Under the pieces are notes generated by a model. It made no database searches, was not told the origin of the DNA, and was given only the letters and a program-made list of their open reading frames with translations. From assembly GCA_964534995.1 (NCBI GenBank), contig CAZHSC010000089.1, positions 1 through 14,098 of the forward strand: DNA of 14,098 bases, in the 5' to 3' direction. Below, in pieces: positions 13,895 through 14,098 of this stretch. The first letter of the stretch is position 1; every line of letters starts with the position of its first letter. The stretch comes from JAJTFW01 sp964534995 (GTDB lineage: Bacteria; Bacteroidota; Bacteroidia; AKYH767-A; OLB10). Made by a program: the position numbers and the translations under genes.

Positions 13895-14098
13895 GTCAGC
13901 AAAAGGACCGGCGAATCTTCTTGTAAATGTTTTTCTGAAACGCAGATCATTATAAATATCCTGTTCTTCCAGGTAGTATATACGGTATCCTTTACGCTTG
14001 TACAAGTTTAATTCCACCTCATCCAGATAATGTCTGAAAGACACCTTCTCGTTTTCACGCCCTTTTTGGCGTACCAGTATTTCCGATAACCACCAACC
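13889..14098 (-). CDS. C-terminal part of an unidentified protein, cut by the window edge
   Basis: An uninterrupted minus-strand frame of 69 codons runs from the window edge to a TAG at 13889-13891. It has no start in the window, so only the C-terminus is present. The peptide is rich in basic and aromatic residues: it opens GWWLSEILVRQKGREN, continues through a helix-like segment containing HYLDEVELNLYKRKGYR, and ends FRKTFTRRFAGPFADL. The DE.EL.LYKRKGYRIYYLE part faintly recalls the donor-binding end of family-2 glycosyltransferases, but this is too weak to name it. Codon use looks coding, and the tail-to-tail 6-bp overlap with the thioesterase gene fits the tight convergent layout seen elsewhere in the window. 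Confidence 0.7.
   Translation of the reverse strand, partial: GWWLSEILVRQKGRENEKVSFRHYLDEVELNLYKRKGYRIYYLEEQDIYNDLRFRKTFTRRFAGPFADL

Noticed and set aside
1..14098. CRISPR array, insertion sequence, tRNA or rRNA genes
   Set aside because: No regularly spaced direct repeats, transposase-like frames with terminal inverted repeats, cloverleaf structures or rRNA-like sequence were found on either strand.

Overview
The window looks like a chromosomal segment of a Bacteroidota bacterium, most likely of the Chitinophagaceae or a close relative. Four observations support this. SecA is long (1114 aa) and carries two extra segments. Genes lack Shine-Dalgarno sites. TAnnTTTG-type -7 promoter elements occur repeatedly upstream of genes; four are the exact octamer TATCTTTG. 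A head-GIN-type (DUF2807) lipoprotein is present. No mobile element, CRISPR array, tRNA or rRNA was seen.

Layout from left to right: secA on the minus strand (102-3446); a gene-poor stretch of about 510 bp (3447-3955); an unrecognised 160-aa acidic protein on the plus strand (3956-4438); an MFS exporter on the minus strand (4448-5671); a divergent 78-bp control region; then a plus-strand two-gene operon encoding an NtrC-type sigma-54 activator (5750-7123) and a 1430-aa soluble hybrid histidine kinase with seven PAS domains (7144-11436). Next come two minus-strand genes, a family-4-like glycosyltransferase (11414-12598) and a repeat-rich lipoprotein (12657-13364). The window ends with a plus-strand hotdog thioesterase (13451-13894) and the C-terminal end of an unidentified minus-strand gene (13889-14098, cut by the window edge).

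The functional centre is the operon at 5750-11436. All residues for a four-step phosphorelay can be read: His922 (HisKA) to Asp1211 (internal receiver) to His1360 (HPt) in the kinase, then Asp64 of the co-transcribed response regulator, which has an intact Walker A, GAFTGA loop and Fis-type HTH. Five of the seven PAS domains form a tandem array with a period of 127-129 residues. The first and last of these five share an exact 18-bp DNA stretch. The regulon and the signal are unknown. The adjacent divergent MFS exporter is the first target to consider.

Gene packing is tight. The three convergent gene pairs end 9 bp apart, overlap by 23 bp and overlap by 6 bp. Candidate promoters of the MFS gene and the response regulator lie so close to their start codons that the messages would be leaderless or nearly so. 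The promoter calls, operators and regulatory links are inferences from motifs. The protein family calls rest on visible motifs.
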